Shown here piece by piece: positions 44,121 to 54,935 of a stretch of 64,000 bases of DNA. A program made the translations under genes and the position numbers. Source of the stretch: an uncultured Anaerofilum sp. (GTDB lineage: Bacteria > Bacillota > Clostridia > Oscillospirales > Ruminococcaceae); the NCBI GenBank assembly GCA_944385945.1, contig CALWZD010000079.1, forward strand, positions 17,078 to 81,077, given 5' to 3'. A model generated the notes under the pieces. It ran no database searches and was not told the origin of the DNA. It was given only the letters and a program-made list of their open reading frames with translations. Position 1 is the first letter of the stretch. The number at the start of each line of letters is the position of its first letter.

Positions 44121-44972
44121 TTATTGTTCGGCTCCCGCCACGATCTCGGTGATCTCCTGCGTGATGGCACCCTGACGGGCACGGTTGTAGCGCAGGCTCA
44201 GATCGTCGATCATCTCGCCGGCATTTTTGCTTGCGGCATCCATCGCAGTGCGACGGGCACCCAGCTCGCTGGCGACCGATTCGGACACACCGCCCCATAC
44301 CATACCTGCCAGATATTCCGGCACGATGGCATCGAATACAGCTTCGGGGCCCGGCTCGTACAGGCGCAGTTTGCGCTTGCCGGTCTTTTCTGCTTCGGCG
44401 TTGTACTCCAGCGGAAGCATTCCCAGAACAGTGGGTGTCTGGGTAAGCATGGAAACAAAATTGGTGTATACCAGATACAGCTCGTCGAACTCGCCTTTCA
44501 AGAATGCCTGCGAAAGCAGTTTGGCGATCTCGAAGCAACTGCCTACGTCTACTTCAGCCACTTCGGCAAAGTCTTTGCTTAACAGCTCGATGCCACGGCG
44601 TTCGTAGTATTCCACTGCTTTTTTGCCCAACGGCAACACACATACATTTTTTCCCTGCATATGGGCTGCTGCTGCTTTGAACAGGTTGGCATTGTAGCCA
44701 CCTGCCAAACCACGGTCGCCGGCGATAACGACATAGCAAGTACGTTTCACCTCACGACGGCGGATGTAGGGCGAATCAAAGTCCTGTGTGGAATAGGCAA
44801 TGTCTGCCAACGTTTGATAAAGTACCTCGAAATAGGGGCGGCTGCGCTCGACACGCAGCTTTGCACCTCGAAGTTTGGAGGATGCCACCAGCTCCATCGC
44901 TTTGGTGATCTGCATGGTGCTTTCTACGCTTTTGATGCGCAGCTTGATGTCCTTCATGGAAGCTCCAGCCAT
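44121..44972 (-). CDS. atpG: ATP synthase gamma subunit AtpG
   Basis: A 283-residue F1 rotor subunit. Conserved coiled-coil ends are K-D-I-K-L-R-I-K-S-V-x-x-x-x-Q-I-T-K-A-M near 7-26 and S-L-x-Y-N-R-A-R-Q-G-A-I-T-Q-E-I-T-E-I near the C-terminus. AAGGAGG precedes the ATG. It lies between alpha and beta, as in standard atp operons. Confidence 0.96.
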   Translation of the reverse strand: MAGASMKDIKLRIKSVESTMQITKAMELVASSKLRGAKLRVERSRPYFEVLYQTLADIAYSTQDFDSPYIRRREVKRTCYVVIAGDRGLAGGYNANLFKAAAAHMQGKNVCVLPLGKKAVEYYERRGIELLSKDFAEVAEVDVGSCFEIAKLLSQAFLKGEFDELYLVYTNFVSMLTQTPTVLGMLPLEYNAEAEKTGKRKLRLYEPGPEAVFDAIVPEYLAGMVWGGVSESVASELGARRTAMDAASKNAGEMIDDLSLRYNRARQGAITQEITEIVAGAEQ

Positions 44973-44990
44973 GCGTGTTCCCCTCCTTCT

Positions 44991-46647
<1,657 letters not shown>

Positions 46648-47187
46648 TTACATCATCAGGTTCGACAAACGGCTTTGCAGCGTTGCCAGACGTCCCTGTA
46701 CGGTGCCGTCCAACTGCTTGCCTTCCATTTCCAGACGGATACCGCCCAGAACGGTGCTGTCCACCTTGTTTTTCAGGCGCACGGTCTTGCCGGTCGCCTG
46801 CTGCAAACGCTCGCACAATGCCTGCATCTGTGCATCGGTCAGGGGCAGTGCCGAAACAGCAACTGCCTGTGTGATGCCATGCTGTGCATCGTAGCGGGCA
46901 CGGAACTCGGCTGTACAGCCGGAAAACTGGCCCATTTCGCCACGTTCGCACAGAATGCGAATGAAATTGAGCAGGTAAGGCTGCAATTTTCCTTCGAAAT
47001 CACGGTCGACCACCTGCAAACGTTCCTCTTTTGCAACCAGCGGGCTGCTGAGCAGCTTTACATACTGGGGGTTTTCGCCAAACACCTCGTTAAGTGTTTC
47101 CAACTGCTGCAAAATGGTTTCGTCCAGCTGTTCTTCCAGTGCCAGATCGTACAGTGCGCCTGCATATACTTTCGCAAATTGTGTCAT
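46648..47187 (-). CDS. atpH: ATP synthase delta subunit AtpH
   Basis: A 179-residue peripheral-stalk subunit. It begins A-K-V-Y-A-G-A-L-Y-D-L-A and has the C-terminal G-G-I-R-L-E-M-E-G-K-x-x-D-G-T-V-Q-G-R-L near 150-170 typical of the OSCP/delta family. It links subunit b to the top of F1. The start overlaps atpF by four bases. Confidence 0.94.
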   Translation of the reverse strand: MTQFAKVYAGALYDLALEEQLDETILQQLETLNEVFGENPQYVKLLSSPLVAKEERLQVVDRDFEGKLQPYLLNFIRILCERGEMGQFSGCTAEFRARYDAQHGITQAVAVSALPLTDAQMQALCERLQQATGKTVRLKNKVDSTVLGGIRLEMEGKQLDGTVQGRLATLQSRLSNLMM

Positions 47188-47684
47188 GATGCGTCACCCA
47201 CATCCTTGATGAACTCCTCGATCAAAGCCTCGTGGTCTTTGGCATTCAGCTCACGCTCCACTACCTTGCCGGCAATGGACATGGCGATGCCGCCGATCTC
47301 GTTTTTGATCTCGTTCACAGCTTTTTTGCGCTCTTGTGCAATATCCGCCTCTGCTTTGCTTTTCAGCTCGGCAGCGGTGTGCTTTGCCTCGTTCACGATC
47401 TCCTCGCTGCGAAGCTGTGCAGTATGGGTGGCGGTTTGCACGATCTCGGCAGCCTGCGCACGGGCAGTTGCCATATTTTGCTCATACTCTGCCTTCATCG
47501 CCTGTGCATCTGCGTTGGCTTTTTCGGCGTCGGTATAGATCGCTTCGGTTTCAGCTTTGCGCTTCGCCATGATCTCCTGTACGGGTTTGAACAGGAATTT
47601 ACGGATGAAGTAAGCCAAAATCAGAAGGTTGCAGATTTGTGCTACCAGTGTCCAGAAATTGACACTCACCAGCAGCTCGTACAT
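47184..47684 (-). CDS. atpF: ATP synthase subunit b AtpF
   Basis: A 166-residue stalk subunit: one N-terminal membrane helix (about 8-30), then a long charged helix rich in A, E and K that dimerises. The start V-N-F-W-T-L-V-A-Q-I-C-N-L-L-I-L is characteristic. It anchors F1 to Fo. Confidence 0.93.
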   Translation of the reverse strand: MYELLVSVNFWTLVAQICNLLILAYFIRKFLFKPVQEIMAKRKAETEAIYTDAEKANADAQAMKAEYEQNMATARAQAAEIVQTATHTAQLRSEEIVNEAKHTAAELKSKAEADIAQERKKAVNEIKNEIGGIAMSIAGKVVERELNAKDHEALIEEFIKDVGDAS

Positions 47685-47748
47685 GTTGTATCCTCCCTTC
47701 GGGCAAATTTTTTATCCCAGACGAATCTGCGGAAAGCTCCGCAAATTC

Positions 47749-48039
<291 letters not shown>

Positions 48040-48057
48040 TTAGGATTTTTTATTTTT

Positions 48058-48816
48058 TTATTCCTCTGCAGCCGACGCAATGTAAAGCATGGTAAGCATA
48101 CAGAAAATAAATGCCTGCATAAAGCTCGAGAACAGGTCGAAATAAACCGAAAGCACTGCCGGAATACCCACCTGCAAGAACGGAATGCTGCGCACCACCT
48201 CGCCTGCTGCGCCGGGCAACCAGCCAAACAGCAAGTTAAGGATGCCGTGCGAAGCAAGTGCCAGCGAAGCGTAGATCAGGGTGTTGATAACGCCGCCCGA
48301 AACGATGTTGCCAAAGTGACGGAATGCCATAGAGATCGGCGTTGCCAATTCGCTGATGATGTTGAACGGGGTAAGCACTGCAATGGGTTTGGTAAAACCC
48401 AGCGCATAACCGCCCAAACCACCGGTACGGATCTTGGTAGCCGTGATCAAGCCAAATACCAGCAAAGCCCAACCGAGCTCAGTGGACAGATCGGCAGTAG
48501 GTGCCCACTGTCCGATCAAGCTGATCAAACTGGAACACGCCGACAAGCTGAAGATCGCCGCAATGAACGGGCCATAGTGCGAAAACTTCTTGCCCATATT
48601 GGTATCTACAAAGTTCTGGATCGTTTCCACCAAAAACTCTGCCACCAGCTGTTTTTTGCTTACATCCCGCACCTTCAAGCCACGGGTGAGCCAGTAGCAC
48701 AGACCAATCAGGACCGCCACGATGACCCACGAGTTTACAAGGGTAGCTGTGATGTTGATGCCGCCAAACCAAGGTAATGTGAATAAAATCGGCGCACCAT
48801 TAATTTCGATATTCAT
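48058..48816 (-). CDS. atpB: ATP synthase subunit a AtpB
   Basis: A 252-residue Fo stator protein with about six membrane helices. The conserved arginine lies in the helix near residue 170 (A-F-R-H-F-G-N-I). It forms the ion half-channels beside the c ring. It follows the AtpI-like gene closely and precedes atpE by 42 bases. Confidence 0.94.
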   Translation of the reverse strand: MNIEINGAPILFTLPWFGGINITATLVNSWVIVAVLIGLCYWLTRGLKVRDVSKKQLVAEFLVETIQNFVDTNMGKKFSHYGPFIAAIFSLSACSSLISLIGQWAPTADLSTELGWALLVFGLITATKIRTGGLGGYALGFTKPIAVLTPFNIISELATPISMAFRHFGNIVSGGVINTLIYASLALASHGILNLLFGWLPGAAGEVVRSIPFLQVGIPAVLSVYFDLFSSFMQAFIFCMLTMLYIASAAEE

Positions 48817-48819
48817 CCC

Positions 48820-49227
48820 TTATTCTTCCCCCCCTTCGTTTTCAGTTTCGGGCCGGTATTTTCCCGCCAACTGCATCCCCAAAATGGTGATACGGGGGAA
48901 CACCAGCGGAGCGATCACCGCAAGTGGCTCGAGGATGGGAAGGGTAAATCCCAAAATCATCACCACTGCGCTGCCCAACATTCGTAGACTGTAAGAAAAC
49001 TGCATCAGGTTTTTTGCCCGTGCGTGATCTTGAGCCGCCTTTTGAACGGTAAGCCCCATAAGGAAGAAGTTTGCAACAGCCCAACCGCTGCCCAACGCAG
49101 CGGAAACGACTGTTTGCCAATGCAGCTGCCCAAATGCAAGGTGGAGCAGCAGCATCACCAGTGCCAACGCACCGGTCCCGCAAGCAATGCGAAGCGTTTC
49201 CTGTTTTACTGCTTTCTGTGGTTTCAT
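48820..49227 (-). CDS. atpI: AtpI-like ATP synthase-associated protein
   Basis: A 135-residue membrane protein with about four hydrophobic segments and position-specific similarity to ATP synthase protein I: G-S-G-W-A-V-A-N-F-F-L-M-G-L-T-V near 45-60. AtpI proteins assist c-ring assembly or ion supply but are not part of the final rotor. It ends three bases before atpB starts. Confidence 0.75.
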   Translation of the reverse strand: MKPQKAVKQETLRIACGTGALALVMLLLHLAFGQLHWQTVVSAALGSGWAVANFFLMGLTVQKAAQDHARAKNLMQFSYSLRMLGSAVVMILGFTLPILEPLAVIAPLVFPRITILGMQLAGKYRPETENEGGEE

Positions 49228-49252
49228 TCGCTTTCACCTCCTGACAATCCGG

Positions 49253-49513
49253 TCATTTTTGATTGAATGCGCCGGGTTGCTTGTTTGATTTTCGCTTGGA
49301 TTCTATCGAGATGACCTTAAAAAACCCCAACAGCCCGCAGATCGCACCCCCAATACCCAGCACCACGCCCACAAGGATGGGAATGGGGCCAAGCGGCAGC
49401 ACATCTGCCAGCCAGATCCCGCCTGCGATACAAAGAATCAACGGTGAAGCGACTGAAATTCCGGCTTGCGTAAGCCATGAAATGTGTTTCATTGTACGAA
49501 ACCAGTCCGACAC
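49253..49513 (-). CDS. AtpZ/AtpI-family small membrane protein
   Basis: An 86-residue protein with two membrane helices (about 20-40 and 48-70): W-L-T-Q-A-G-I-S-V-A-S-P, then a G-G-I-W-L-A-D motif and a second helix with G-I-G-G-A-I-C-G-L. This fits the putative F1Fo ATPase accessory family that includes AtpZ, proposed to carry Mg2+ or Ca2+. The start is read as GTG 49513, eight bases after AAGGAGG; an in-frame TTG 21 bases upstream lies before the ribosome site. First gene of the atp operon. Confidence 0.78.
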   Translation of the reverse strand: MSDWFRTMKHISWLTQAGISVASPLILCIAGGIWLADVLPLGPIPILVGVVLGIGGAICGLLGFFKVISIESKRKSNKQPGAFNQK

Positions 49514-49579
49514 AAGCGTTTCCTCCTTTTTCAAAAAGCCGTCCCTCGCCTTATGAAAAGGCGAACGTCTCCGAATATC

Positions 49580-49608
49580 ATTATACCTTTAAACGGTTGT
49601 ATTTTCAA
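49580..49608 (-). promoter_or_regulatory. Sigma-A promoter of the atp operon
   Basis: On the minus strand TTGAAA (49603-49608) and TATAAT (49580-49585) are spaced by exactly 17 bases. The leader of about 60 bases contains a small hairpin at about 49549-49565. Confidence 0.85.
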
Positions 49609-49735
49609 CAAAAAACAAAATTTTGTGACTACAAAAGTTCACAAACTTCTTGTATTTTAACCTAAAATTTTTCATATTTTTTCAAAAAAAACTTTGGCAT
49701 TTAAAGCAAATTCCTCTATTTTTGGTAAAATCATC

Positions 49736-49764
49736 TTGAATTATCGCAATTTTCATGCTATCAT
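49736..49764 (+). promoter_or_regulatory. Sigma-A promoter of the BlaI-like regulator gene
   Basis: TTGAAT (49736-49741), a 17-base spacer and TATCAT (49759-49764) with T-G-C before the -10. A leader of about 125 bases follows. Confidence 0.75.
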
Positions 49765-49894
49765 TATTTCTACTAGGTGCCGCCTCAACCGGTCGGAAAG
49801 TCGTTGTCTGCTACTCGATTTTCCATTCTCCCGTTTTCCTTTTTGTGACTTTTGCTGGCGGCAAAGGCTATTTTCAACTGAGAGGAATACACGC

Positions 49895-50212
49895 ATGGAT
49901 ACAATAAGACTTTTTGACGCTGAGTGGAATTTGATGTGTTTTGTATGGGAGCAACAGCCCATTACCGCAAGCGCAACCGCTGCATATGCTTTGCAGCACT
50001 TTGGCTGGAAAAAGAACACTACATATACTGTCATCAAACGGTTGGTGGAAAAAAAGGTCTTGCGCCGAGATGAGCCGGGATTTTTTATCGTGCCGCTTGT
50101 ACAAAAGCATCAGGTGCAGCAAGCCGAAGCTTCGGCTTTGCTTGAAAAACGTTTCGATAACAACATCGACCTTTTGCGAAGCACTTTGCAGGAGTGCGGC
50201 GTTTCGCTTTAA
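49895..50212 (+). CDS. BlaI/MecI-family transcriptional repressor (orphan)
   Basis: A 105-residue winged-helix protein. The opening L-F-D-A-E-W-N-L-M-C-F-V-W-E, the recognition region N-T-T-Y-T-V-I-K-R-L-V-E-K-K and the C-terminal dimerisation helix fit the penicillinase-repressor family. These usually sit beside a BlaR1-type sensor protease, but none is adjacent, so the signal is unknown. GAGAGGA before ATG 49895 decides the start; the frame is open from 49694. It is divergent from the atp operon. Confidence 0.82.
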   Translation: MDTIRLFDAEWNLMCFVWEQQPITASATAAYALQHFGWKKNTTYTVIKRLVEKKVLRRDEPGFFIVPLVQKHQVQQAEASALLEKRFDNNIDLLRSTLQECGVSL

Positions 50213-50559
50213 CACAATACACTTATCGGCTTTTCGGCAAACCGAAAAGAAGGTTTCCGCCTTTGTCCCGTTTTAACCTGTAAAAAGCCTGTTTGAAGCC
50301 GGCTGCTTGCGCAGCTTCCTTCCCCTGCGAGGGCAAGGCTTTTTGTTTGGAGAAACAGTGGTTTTGCTGTTCTCTCAAAAAGGTCTGTCACGCAAGGCGT
50401 GACCAATGGGGAGATTTTTCTGCAAAAGCAGAAGCCTTTCAAAGTAAAATACACTTTTTCGACCGTTTTCAACACTTTCCCTTTTTCCAGGGAAAGTGTT
50501 TTTTGTTTATAAAGCGGTTTGCCGCACTTCCCATGCAGGACAGTGCGGCATAACAGCAT
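50213..50559 (+). other. Hairpin-rich gap between the BlaI-like gene and the sulfatase gene
   Basis: No gene is seen in these 347 bases. There are several stems: 50318-50326/50330-50338 followed by CTTTTT (terminator-like), 50387-50393/50397-50403 (7 bp, perfect), 50471-50481/50490-50500 (11 bp) with a T-run, and 50520-50528/50542-50550 (9 bp). The last could end the minus-strand sulfatase transcript. Confidence 0.6.
50471..50504 (+). terminator. Intrinsic terminator in the BlaI-sulfatase gap
   Basis: A perfect 11-bp stem (50471-50481/50490-50500) is followed by TTTT. It reads on the + strand, so it would end the BlaI-like transcript if the first terminator leaks. Confidence 0.8.
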
Positions 50560-52050
50560 TTATTTTTCTTTTACACGGGTCGCCTGTTCCATCTCCAAAC
50601 CGGTCGCATAATCCAGCTGGCGTGGTCTATAGTCGTCCTCGCTCTGGCGGGTAAACCCTGTGTAGTCCCAAGTCGGGGTGCAGGCATCTTTTCGCCAAGG
50701 ACGACACTCCCAGTAGTACCCACGGAAGGGGTCACGGGTCTGATTCATGTTGTTCAAGATTGCATCATGCAGCCGACACGCAATGGCGTAATGCTGCTCG
50801 CTGTCGATCAGATTGTGCATCTCGTGGGGGTCTTCCTGTAGGTCGTACAACTCGTCGCTGCTCATCAGGTTCACTGCCAGCTTATATCTGCCGTCAAACA
50901 CCGCCCGCAATGGCTGGAATCCGCCGAACCCATCGTGGTCGATCTCGTACCGCCCAAACTCGATAAAGCAGTAGTCGTTTACCCGTTCGCACTCGCCTCT
51001 TGCCTGTGCCAGGATACTCTTTGCCGGCATCATGGGTACTGCCGGAATGCCGAACAGTTCCAGAATCGTCGGGGTCAGGTTGATGTGGGAAACCGGCTGC
51101 TCACTTACACTTCCTGCTGTAATGCCTTTCCCTGCCATAAACAGCGGAATACGGCAGATCTCGTCGTAGGCAGCAGGGCCTTTGCCATACATACAATGCG
51201 ATTCCAGCATATCGCCGTGGTCGGACGTATATAGGATGGTCACATCTTCGCCGGCATATTCCCGCACTGCATCCAGTACACGTCCAATTTCCATATCCAC
51301 AAAGCTGTTGCACCCAAAATAATACTTACAATCCAATTTCACCGCACTGCGGTCTTTTGCAAGACGTTTTCCCGCCCAGACCTTTTGATAGTCCGGCTTA
51401 CCGTCCAAAACATCCTGTACATTGGACGAAAGCGGAAACTCGTAGTTTTCGTACTGCTGCCAGTATTCCCGTGGGCAAAGGAACGGGCCATGCGGCTCAT
51501 CGTAAGAAACGACCAAGAAGAAATCCTCCTTTTGCCCATTCTCTTTCAAAAAGTCGATGGCACGGTTGGAACAGCGGTGCGCATAGGTGAACTCCGGTGC
51601 GATGTCCTGCGTTTCCATCGTTTTGGCAGAACGGGAAAGCCGCCGCTGGTCGGGAGTCAGTTCTTCCAGATAGTTGCGCATATCATACCAATAATCGGCA
51701 TCCCAACCATCAGGGCATTCGCCCCAGCCAAAGTAATCGCCGCCGTCCAGATGCCATTTGCCGATATATGCAGTATGGATGCCATGATCTCGCAACCGCT
51801 GCCCCACCGTATGCATATCTTCGGACAGTGCGCAGGAATTTGTCCAGCTGTTGCAGGAATGCGGATAAAACCCGGTGAAAATGCCTGCACGGGCTGGCTG
51901 ACATACCGGCTGCGTAGTATATGCACGGGTAAAGCGCACACCGCTTTGTGCCAGTTTGTCCAGACAAGGGGTTTTCAATCCTGTGGCAACATTTGCGTTG
52001 ACCATGTCATATCGCTGGGTATCGGTCATTAAAAAAACTACTTTTGCCAT
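50560..52050 (-). CDS. Sulfatase, cysteine type (first)
   Basis: A 496-residue arylsulfatase-family hydrolase. The signature C50-x-P-x-R-A-G-I-F-T-G holds the cysteine that is converted to formylglycine, and the N-terminal metal residues are in M-T-D-T-Q-R. It lacks a signal peptide, so it should act in the cytoplasm on imported sulfated sugars; the substrate is unknown. The start at 52050 is preferred over an ATG six bases upstream because AAGGAG would be only three bases from the latter. It clusters with its maturase and a second sulfatase. Confidence 0.9.
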   Translation of the reverse strand: MAKVVFLMTDTQRYDMVNANVATGLKTPCLDKLAQSGVRFTRAYTTQPVCQPARAGIFTGFYPHSCNSWTNSCALSEDMHTVGQRLRDHGIHTAYIGKWHLDGGDYFGWGECPDGWDADYWYDMRNYLEELTPDQRRLSRSAKTMETQDIAPEFTYAHRCSNRAIDFLKENGQKEDFFLVVSYDEPHGPFLCPREYWQQYENYEFPLSSNVQDVLDGKPDYQKVWAGKRLAKDRSAVKLDCKYYFGCNSFVDMEIGRVLDAVREYAGEDVTILYTSDHGDMLESHCMYGKGPAAYDEICRIPLFMAGKGITAGSVSEQPVSHINLTPTILELFGIPAVPMMPAKSILAQARGECERVNDYCFIEFGRYEIDHDGFGGFQPLRAVFDGRYKLAVNLMSSDELYDLQEDPHEMHNLIDSEQHYAIACRLHDAILNNMNQTRDPFRGYYWECRPWRKDACTPTWDYTGFTRQSEDDYRPRQLDYATGLEMEQATRVKEK

Positions 52051-52067
52051 CGCCATATGCTCCTTTT

Positions 52068-53195
52068 TTATCGTCTGTAATTTCGTTCCAGATGCAGCAA
52101 AAAGGCAGCTGCCTGCTGCATTCTGGGCATCGCATACTCAAAAAACGCACGGTAGCTTTCGCAGTAATAATTGTGCGGTTCGCTACTTTGCGTATAATCT
52201 CGCCGACATCCGCCCCGACACAGCCCAAACCATTCGCACTGCTTACAACGAGCAGGCTTTTGCAAAGAGTCTTCGATAAACCGTATCTCTGCCCGTTTTT
52301 GGTCGATCTGTTCCAGCGTGTCCTCTCCGATCTTGCCAAGCCGAAATTCATCCAACGCATAAAAATCGCATGGGTAAACACTGCCGTCTGCCTCTACAAG
52401 ATACTGGATATTGCACTGCCCTGTCATGGCACAGCTTTCGGGGGGACGCCCCTGCAAAATGCGCACAAGGTTGTCGAAATACCGCACCGATATGACCAAT
52501 CCATGCCGCAAGTCCTGATACCACAAGTCAAACAGCGTTTTTAAAAATTCGGTATATGCTGCCGGTGTCAGCGAATAGGGCTGCCCACCCCGCACATCTT
52601 CCATTGCATCCATACATGGAATGTACTGATGGTAATACCACCCATTCTTTTTATACGCATTGTAAACAGAAGTGATATTTTTTGCCAGCTGTGCAGTAAC
52701 CACCGTGAGAATGTTGAACTCCACCTTATGTTGGGTCATGCGCTGGGCTGCGCTGAGCACTGCCGAATAGCTGCCCTTTCCGTTTGGGCGAAGCCGATAC
52801 AGGTCGTGGGTCTGCTTGACACCGTCCAGCGACAATCCCACCAAAAAATGATTCTCTGCCAAAAACCGACACCACTCGGCATCCAGCAGCATCCCGTTGG
52901 TCTGCAATGCGTTGATCACAGTAAGCCCTGACGGCGCATATTTCTTTTGCAGTTCCACTACCCGACGAAAAAAGTCCAGCCCTGCCAAAGTCGGCTCACC
53001 ACCCTGAAAGGCAAAGGCACAACTGCCCTCGGCTGCTTGCAAAAAGGTGCGCACGACCTGCTCGAGGGTATCGGGCTGCATCATGCCATAGTTCGGCACA
53101 CAGCGCATGGATGCCTCATCGGCATAAAAACAATATTTGCAGCGCAGATTACACCCTGCACTGGCAGGCTTTATCATCAGATTCAAAGGGGGCAT
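52068..53195 (-). CDS. Anaerobic sulfatase-maturating enzyme (radical SAM)
   Basis: A 375-residue radical SAM protein. C-x3-C-x2-C appears as C-N-L-R-C-K-Y-C near residues 15-22. The C-terminal SPASM region (about 255-340) has further cysteine clusters (C-x5-C, C-K-Q-C, G-L-C-R-G-G-C). The D-G-V-K-Q-T-H-D segment is typical of anSME. It oxidises the active-site Cys of sulfatases to formylglycine without oxygen. It is flanked by the two sulfatases with C-x-P-x-R motifs that it should activate. AAAGGAG precedes the ATG. Confidence 0.92.
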   Translation of the reverse strand: MPPLNLMIKPASAGCNLRCKYCFYADEASMRCVPNYGMMQPDTLEQVVRTFLQAAEGSCAFAFQGGEPTLAGLDFFRRVVELQKKYAPSGLTVINALQTNGMLLDAEWCRFLAENHFLVGLSLDGVKQTHDLYRLRPNGKGSYSAVLSAAQRMTQHKVEFNILTVVTAQLAKNITSVYNAYKKNGWYYHQYIPCMDAMEDVRGGQPYSLTPAAYTEFLKTLFDLWYQDLRHGLVISVRYFDNLVRILQGRPPESCAMTGQCNIQYLVEADGSVYPCDFYALDEFRLGKIGEDTLEQIDQKRAEIRFIEDSLQKPARCKQCEWFGLCRGGCRRDYTQSSEPHNYYCESYRAFFEYAMPRMQQAAAFLLHLERNYRR

Positions 53196-53242
53196 CCCGC
53201 TTCTCCTTTCTGATTTGTGGAACAGCCCTGCTGCCCCAGCTT

Positions 53243-54694
53243 TTAATAAAACTCTTTAATGCGATGGAACCATGTGGAAGCAGGGTCTTTCAATGCGATC
53301 ATCTGCTGGCTCATCTTATCCATCATCTCTTTTTTCACCGCAGCATAGGCAGGGTCGTAACAGACGTTGTGCAGCTGGTAGGGGTCTTTTTCAAAATCGT
53401 ACAACTCGCCCCGCTCACTTTCGTTGAAGGTAAACTGATACCGGTTATTACGAATCATTCTCTGCCGACAGACGTAGAAATGGCTGTGGAACTCGCCATA
53501 TACCTCGGTGCGTCCGTTGCTTTGTTTTTCGCCCATCATCAGCGGCAACAGGCTTTCGCCGTCTACCGGTTTGGGCGGTGTCACCCCTGCAATTTCCAAT
53601 GCCGTCGGCATCAACTCGTGCAGATACACAAAGCTGTCGTTGTCCTGCGTACCGGCACCGCTTACGATCATTGGAATACGATAAATCTCATCAAAGGTAA
53701 ACGCACCCTTTTCAATCAGCTTATGCGCACCCAAACAATCGCCGTGATCCGCCGTATATACGATGATGGTATTTTCCAGTTCGCCGATCTCCTCCAGCTT
53801 TTTCACGATCATGCCCACCATGTCGTCGATCATGGTGCAGTGACCATAATAGCGGGCAATGATTTCGGCAAAACCATCCCAGCCAAAATCGCCCAGTCCC
53901 CACATCTTTTCGGTCAGATAATATCCATACGGCTTATCTTCAAAGGTTTCTTTATAGCTGGGATGTTCTTTGATTTGCTTGGGATCGTACATGGAATAGT
54001 ACGGCTCCGGCACGATGCTGGGGGAATGGGGGCCCCAAAAGTTCGCCCACAAGAAAAACGGGCGGTCATCCTGTTTTGCCTTGTCCAAAAGCCGACAGGT
54101 TTCCTGTGCGACATAGTATTCGATGGTGCTTTCTACCGGTCCATCATGCCGTGCGTACATTTCTTGAATCTGCAAAGCAGGATTGTTGCCCATAAAACTG
54201 CCGCTGATGTCTACCCCTTCGTATCCGTTCTCTTTCAGATACTCCTCGTAGTAGTTGGGGGTATTTTTGGGGGGTGCATCAAATTTCAGGCTTTTAAAGA
54301 CCCGACTGCCGGGGAATCCATACCCCATAAAGGGTTTACCGTCCTCAAAACCGCAATCGGTAGGGGTGCGATTGGGCGAAACGTGCCATTTGCCCGCAAA
54401 TCCACAATAGTAGCCTGCCTGTGCCATGCAGTCCCCTAGCAAAGGAATCCCGTCACGAATATCGGTATAGTTGTCCACTACTCCGTGATTGTGCGGAAAC
54501 AGCCCCGTCATCACACTTGCTCGGGCAGGTGCGCAAATCGCCGACGGCGTAAATGCATTGGTAAATTTCATGCCACGCTCTGCAAGGCGGTCAATGTTGG
54601 GCGTTTTGCAGATGTCATTTTTGCCGTAGGCACTTACAGTATCGAAGCGTTGCTGGTCTGACAAGATAAACAGTACATTTTTTCTTTTTTCCAC
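53243..54694 (-). CDS. Sulfatase, cysteine type (second)
   Basis: A 483-residue sulfatase with signature C54-A-P-A-R-A-S-V-M-T-G. The N-terminal L-F-I-L-S-D-Q-Q-R-F and the later Y-T-A-D-H-G-D carry metal ligands. It shares the fold of the first sulfatase but is clearly diverged. No signal peptide is present. The start is read as GTG 54694, about ten bases after AAGGAG; a TTG nine bases upstream lies too close to that site. First gene of the cluster. Confidence 0.9.
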   Translation of the reverse strand: MEKRKNVLFILSDQQRFDTVSAYGKNDICKTPNIDRLAERGMKFTNAFTPSAICAPARASVMTGLFPHNHGVVDNYTDIRDGIPLLGDCMAQAGYYCGFAGKWHVSPNRTPTDCGFEDGKPFMGYGFPGSRVFKSLKFDAPPKNTPNYYEEYLKENGYEGVDISGSFMGNNPALQIQEMYARHDGPVESTIEYYVAQETCRLLDKAKQDDRPFFLWANFWGPHSPSIVPEPYYSMYDPKQIKEHPSYKETFEDKPYGYYLTEKMWGLGDFGWDGFAEIIARYYGHCTMIDDMVGMIVKKLEEIGELENTIIVYTADHGDCLGAHKLIEKGAFTFDEIYRIPMIVSGAGTQDNDSFVYLHELMPTALEIAGVTPPKPVDGESLLPLMMGEKQSNGRTEVYGEFHSHFYVCRQRMIRNNRYQFTFNESERGELYDFEKDPYQLHNVCYDPAYAAVKKEMMDKMSQQMIALKDPASTWFHRIKEFY

Positions 54695-54761
54695 TTGGCT
54701 CAAACTCCTTTTTTACGCCTGTGTTCACAGACGCATTTTTATCCGTTTTTTCCTGCTTTCA

Positions 54762-54790
54762 TTATATCCCGTTCGCTCTTGATTGTAAAA
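54762..54790 (-). promoter_or_regulatory. Sigma-A promoter of the sulfatase cluster
   Basis: On the minus strand TTTACA (54785-54790) and TATAAT (54762-54767) are 17 bases apart, about 70 bases before the second sulfatase start. Confidence 0.75.
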
Positions 54791-54893
54791 GCCCACAGAG
54801 AGATTTTATTTGTTTGTTCGTCCATAAATTTATCCCCGAACTTTTGTTCTCGGCTGTTCTTTCCATTTTTTCGTAAAAAAGGTATAATATTCT

Positions 54894-54922
54894 CAAAAAA
54901 TAAGGACGGCAACCAGCCGTCC
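54894..54922 (-). terminator. Terminator after the chromate-type transporter genes
   Basis: Stem arms 54904-54910 and 54916-54922 (7 bp) are followed on the minus strand by a T-rich tail (54894-54901). Confidence 0.8.
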
Positions 54923-54935
54923 CTGTAAAAATGCA

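Noticed and set aside
49694-49894. 67-codon N-terminal extension of the BlaI-like regulator
   Set aside because: The extension includes the promoter region, has no protein character, and a ribosome site precedes the ATG at 49895.
54855-54888. + strand promoter-like TTTCCA...TATAAT before the CHR terminator
   Set aside because: Spacing is acceptable but nothing on the + strand follows except a terminator of the opposite strand and antisense sequence, so it is probably chance in AT-rich DNA.
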